Positions 60,681 through 64,000 of a stretch of 64,000 nucleotides of DNA are shown here, piece after piece. The stretch comes from Marinobacter arenosus. GTDB taxonomy: Bacteria; Pseudomonadota; Gammaproteobacteria; Pseudomonadales; Oleiphilaceae. The notes beneath the pieces were generated by a model. The model was not told the DNA's origin. It ran no database searches and was given only the letters and a program-made list of their open reading frames with translations. Location: assembly GCF_019264345.1 (NCBI RefSeq), contig NZ_JAHVAO010000001.1, positions 2,418,001-2,482,000 of the forward strand, given 5' to 3'. Each line of letters begins with the position of its first letter. Position 1 is the first letter of the stretch. A program made the position numbers and the translations under genes.

Positions 60681-63600
60681 GCGGCCGCCTCCCCGGGTCC
60701 GTACTCACCGTCGAACAGTGCGTCCAGTCGTTCGATCAGCAGTCGGGGTGGCTTGTCGGTGAACGCGCCACAACTGGCCGCCCGGTAGCCGCGAAGGAAC
60801 AGGTAGACGGCGCCACCAACGTGGCGGTCGTAATCGTAGTTCGGCAACCTTGCCTTCAACAGCCGATGCAGTGCCAACAGGTAGAGTACGTACTGGAGGT
60901 CGTAGCGCTTGTCGAGGATGGCCTCGCCCATGGCCTGGTCCGTGTACGCGTGGTCGTCCTCGCCGAGGGTATTGGACTTGTAGTCGAGCACGTAATACTG
61001 CCCCCCATGTTCGAACACCAGGTCGATAAAGCCCTTGAGCATGCCATTGAACCGGCCAGGTTCGGCCTGGGGGCGGTCGGCCCCGTTCAGGGTGTATTCG
61101 CTGACCAGGCTGTCCAGGGTCCGGGTACTGACGTTGCAGCTTTCGAACCAGAATTCCAGCTCCGGTCGCAGTTGGCCCAGGTCGGCCAGACTGACCCGTT
61201 CGGAGGCGTCCCGCTGCAGCGGCAGGGGTTGGCGAATAAGGCTCAGCAACCAGCGCTCAAGCGGCACCACCCAGTCACCCCAGCCGCGCGTGGTGCAGCG
61301 ACGGGTGAGGTAATCCCGGAGCAGTGACGGGTTATCCACAACCGTCCGGAACCCCTGCTGGGTAAACCATTCCAGTACATCATGCAGGAAGGTGCCGGGC
61401 CCGGCTCCCCGGGGAAACTGGTGATGATCCCCGTCGGCGACGGCGTCCGGCACGGCTTCGTCCGCCGGCTGGGCGCTTTCCTCCAGCAGGTTCTGGGTCT
61501 CGGCGTCTTCAACTTCCCCGGTAAACACGATGCCGGTGCCGGTCATGCCGCTGTATTCGATCGCGGAGTAACTGGCGATCCACCAGTCTTCCCTCGCCTC
61601 ACGGCTGGACACCAGCGCTGGGCCCAGGGTTTCCGGTTCGGGTTGGTGGTAGCAGACTTCGGTGGTTTCCGGCAGCGGTATCACCGCAATGGCCGCTTCG
61701 TCCCGGGCCAGTGGCGCGAGGCAATCGGTCGGGGCCGGCCCGGTATCGGTGTCGCCGGTGGCGCCTGACACAAGGTAGCCCAGCCCGCTTCGGAACCACT
61801 GATCGATGGCCGCGACGCCGACCCAGGTGGCAAACCTGGCCCGGGTCAGGGCCACGTAAAGTTTGCGGATGTCCTCACCCAGGCGTTCACGATCGGCCCG
61901 GGCGATGTCGGCCGGGGTGGGATCGAACACCGTCGCCAGCCGGCCGTCGTCATCGTGGTAGCGCACCCAGGCCTGGTTGTCGCTCTGGGCCCGGAACGAG
62001 GTGCCGAAGGGCAGGAACACCAGGGGGTACTCCAGGCCCTTGGACTTGTGCACGGTAATGACCTGCACCAGGCCGGCGTCGCTTTCCAGGCGCAGGGTGC
62101 GATGCTCGTCCTCGTCGTCCGCGGCCCGCAGGATCTGGGTGAAGTGGTGAACCAGGGCGTGTTCGCCGTCCAGTTGCAGGCTGTCCTGCTGCAGCAGCTC
62201 GGCAATGTGGAGGATGTCGGTCAGCCGCCGCTCGCCATCCGGCCGCTGCAGCAGACGCCCGGGCACATCGAAATCCATCAGGAAGCTGCGCAGCATGGGC
62301 AGCACGCCCTGCGCCTGCCACTGCTGCTGATAGCCCATGAAGCGTTCGATTTCCCGCTCCAGCGCGATTTCGTCGGTCAGTAGCCGGTTCAGGGCGTGCC
62401 AGGATTGGGCCAGGGTCGGGGTTGCCAGCGCCGCCCGGGCCAGGCCGAGCTGGCGTGGTTCGGCAAAGGCCCGGAGCCAGCACAGCACTTCGGCCGCCTC
62501 GGGCGAGGCCAGCACCGAGTCCCGGTCGGACAGGTAGACACTCTTGATCCGCCGGTCGCCCAGGGCCTGACGCACGGCGCTGGCCTCTGTGCGGTTGTTG
62601 ACCAGGATGGCGATGTCGCCGGGCGTGACCGGCTGCACATCCACCGGATCGCCGGTCAGGGCAAAGCCGGCCCGGCCCTGTTGGCCCAGGGTCAGCAACT
62701 GGGCGATCTCACTGGCGCAGGTCTCGGCCAGATCGGCCGTCGCCGCTCCCTTGGCGAGGCTCCGCCCTTTGCCACCGGCCGTGTCGTCGCTGTCCAGGGT
62801 CCAGAACGTCAGGCTCGGTCGGACCTCGCCGTCAACCGCCCAGAGCCGCTTGGTGCCGTTGGCGTCCACGCCCTGGAATGGCAACGGTGAGGTATCACCC
62901 TGGCCAAACAGGAAGGCACCGTCACGGCTGGTCTGGTCGGCGTACCCGAAAATCCGGTTTACGGCCCTGACCATCGGCTCGGCCGAGCGGAAATTGCGGC
63001 CCAGGGTATAGGTACGCTCACGGGCGCCTTGGCGGGCTTCCAGGTAGGTGTAGATATCGGCCCCCCGGAAGCCATAGATGGCCTGCTTGGGGTCCCCGAT
63101 CATCAACAGGCAGGTGTGCGGATCGTTCTCCGCGACCCGGTATATGCGATTGAAGATGCGGTACTGGACCGGGTCCGTATCCTGGAATTCGTCGATCAGG
63201 GCCACCGGGAACTGGCGGCGAATGGTGGCGGCGAGCTGGTCGCCCCGGGGGCCATGCAGGGCGTCGTCCAGCCGGGTCAGCAGATCGTCGAAGCCCATTT
63301 CCGACCGCTGCTGTTTCTCGGCTTCCAGGCGTTGGGCAATCCAGCCGGTGGCGTGCCTGAGAATATCGGCCTCGGCGCTGGGCAGGTTCTGGCTGAAGGC
63401 GATCAGCTCGGCGATGGCGTCAAAGGCCGGGTGCTCGGGCGCCGGTTGGTCGCCCTTGAGTTTGGCGGGCAGCACCGCCGGTGTCTGGTTCTGGAAGCCC
63501 GCCTTGTCCAGGCCGTCCGGATAGAGGGCATCGGAGGCCTGCCAGGCCAGCAGGGTGTCCCAGGCCGCGACCATGGGTTTCTTGCTGCCGCCGTGCAGGC

Positions 63601-64000
63601 GTTTGCCCTGGTGCAGGGAATCCAGAAGCGCCAGCACTTCGTCTCTCCAGTGTGCCCAGGGGTAGGCTTTCAATTCCCGGGCGCGGTCAAGGCGCCGGCG
63701 CTGGATCGCCTCTATGGCGCCGGTCACGTCGCCGTCCGGTGTCCCCAGGCTGTTGGCGTCGGGGATCAGATTGCGTACGGCCTGGCGCAGGTCCGCCGGC
63801 GTACGCCAGTGACCCAGTACTTCCTCCATGAGCTGGCTCGGGAGAGGATAGATAAACGTGCGCCAGTAGTCCCGGACCACGTCGTCGAGCAGATCGCTCT
63901 GGTCGGTTTCCAGGGTCAGCTTGAACAGGCTGCCACTGTCGAAGGCGTGCTCGCTGAGCATGCGGTTGCACCAGGCGTGAATGGTGGACACCGCCGCCTC
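60677..64000 (-). CDS. recB: Exodeoxyribonuclease V subunit beta (RecB), N-terminal part beyond the window
   Basis: 3'-5' helicase/nuclease of RecBCD. About 1107 C-terminal residues are visible; the reading frame runs off the right edge, where AAVSTIHAWCNRML (motif Ia region) begins, so Walker A and roughly the first 140 residues are missing. Helicase motifs include VALIDEFQDTDPVQ (II), MIGDPKQAIYGFRGADI (III), TVHKSKGLEYPLVFLP (V) and LYVALTRAR (VI). The C-terminal nuclease domain has GFIDLVFEHGGQYYVLDYKSN with the catalytic D...DYK set, followed by the family block AMGEAILDKRYDLQYVLY. Confidence 0.96.
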   Translation of the reverse strand, partial: EAAVSTIHAWCNRMLSEHAFDSGSLFKLTLETDQSDLLDDVVRDYWRTFIYPLPSQLMEEVLGHWRTPADLRQAVRNLIPDANSLGTPDGDVTGAIEAIQRRRLDRARELKAYPWAHWRDEVLALLDSLHQGKRLHGGSKKPMVAAWDTLLAWQASDALYPDGLDKAGFQNQTPAVLPAKLKGDQPAPEHPAFDAIAELIAFSQNLPSAEADILRHATGWIAQRLEAEKQQRSEMGFDDLLTRLDDALHGPRGDQLAATIRRQFPVALIDEFQDTDPVQYRIFNRIYRVAENDPHTCLLMIGDPKQAIYGFRGADIYTYLEARQGARERTYTLGRNFRSAEPMVRAVNRIFGYADQTSRDGAFLFGQGDTSPLPFQGVDANGTKRLWAVDGEVRPSLTFWTLDSDDTAGGKGRSLAKGAATADLAETCASEIAQLLTLGQQGRAGFALTGDPVDVQPVTPGDIAILVNNRTEASAVRQALGDRRIKSVYLSDRDSVLASPEAAEVLCWLRAFAEPRQLGLARAALATPTLAQSWHALNRLLTDEIALEREIERFMGYQQQWQAQGVLPMLRSFLMDFDVPGRLLQRPDGERRLTDILHIAELLQQDSLQLDGEHALVHHFTQILRAADDEDEHRTLRLESDAGLVQVITVHKSKGLEYPLVFLPFGTSFRAQSDNQAWVRYHDDDGRLATVFDPTPADIARADRERLGEDIRKLYVALTRARFATWVGVAAIDQWFRSGLGYLVSGATGDTDTGPAPTDCLAPLARDEAAIAVIPLPETTEVCYHQPEPETLGPALVSSREAREDWWIASYSAIEYSGMTGTGIVFTGEVEDAETQNLLEESAQPADEAVPDAVADGDHHQFPRGAGPGTFLHDVLEWFTQQGFRTVVDNPSLLRDYLTRRCTTRGWGDWVVPLERWLLSLIRQPLPLQRDASERVSLADLGQLRPELEFWFESCNVSTRTLDSLVSEYTLNGADRPQAEPGRFNGMLKGFIDLVFEHGGQYYVLDYKSNTLGEDDHAYTDQAMGEAILDKRYDLQYVLYLLALHRLLKARLPNYDYDRHVGGAVYLFLRGYRAASCGAFTDKPPRLLIERLDALFDGEYGPGEAAA

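Overview
This window is a GC-rich gammaproteobacterial chromosome segment around the replication origin. The gene order (glmS-glmU-atpCDGAHFEB-atpI-parB-parA-rsmG-mnmG, and mnmE-yidC-yidD-rnpA-rpmH / oriC / dnaA-dnaN-recF-gyrB) and the protein sequences fit the Marinobacter/Pseudomonas side of the class, most likely a marine Marinobacter-like bacterium. This assignment is by recognition, not by a search. Coding strand switches at about 44.1-44.6 kb: the conserved genes run leftward on its left and rightward on its right, as expected for bidirectional replication from an rpmH-dnaA origin.

Layout. 0-5.8 kb: a divergent catabolic cluster (badK-like hydratase; aliA, badH, badI, aliB and a MarR regulator) for cyclohexanecarboxylate to pimeloyl-CoA. 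5.8-7.4 kb: a DadA-type amino-acid dehydrogenase behind a tandem glycine riboswitch. 7.5-10.7 kb: glmS and glmU. 10.7-18.1 kb: the complete F1Fo ATP synthase operon, with a good promoter and a terminator. 18.2-22.5 kb: parB, parA, rsmG, mnmG. 22.5-39.9 kb: about 17 kb of accessory genes sitting between mnmG and mnmE, which are usually neighbours. These are an EAL phosphodiesterase, an RND efflux pair with a DUF3833 lipoprotein, a FadE-type acyl-CoA dehydrogenase, a Fur-controlled hydroxamate siderophore operon with a fused acyltransferase/NIS synthetase, and twin periplasmic binding proteins. 39.9-44 kb: mnmE, yidC, yidD, rnpA, rpmH. 44.1-44.6 kb: oriC. 44.6-52.2 kb: dnaA, dnaN, an ABC1 kinase, recF, gyrB. 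52.3-64 kb: a membrane protein, gabT, two divergent ABC exporters, recD and the 3' part of recB.

How the parts fit. ParA and ParB are encoded at 18-20 kb, but the clear ParB-binding sites (one perfect parS and one near-perfect) lie inside recF at about 49 kb. DnaA boxes occur both at the rpmH-dnaA origin and, as perfect same-strand copies, in and beyond the AT-rich region upstream of mnmG. The most interesting points are the glycine riboswitch on a dadA-type gene, the bisucaberin/desferrioxamine-type operon with a translation-start signal inside its fused gene, the ABC1 kinase within the dnaN-recF interval, the twin binding proteins with a very conserved central block, and the second DnaA-box cluster. 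I saw no insertion sequence, CRISPR array, tRNA or rRNA.
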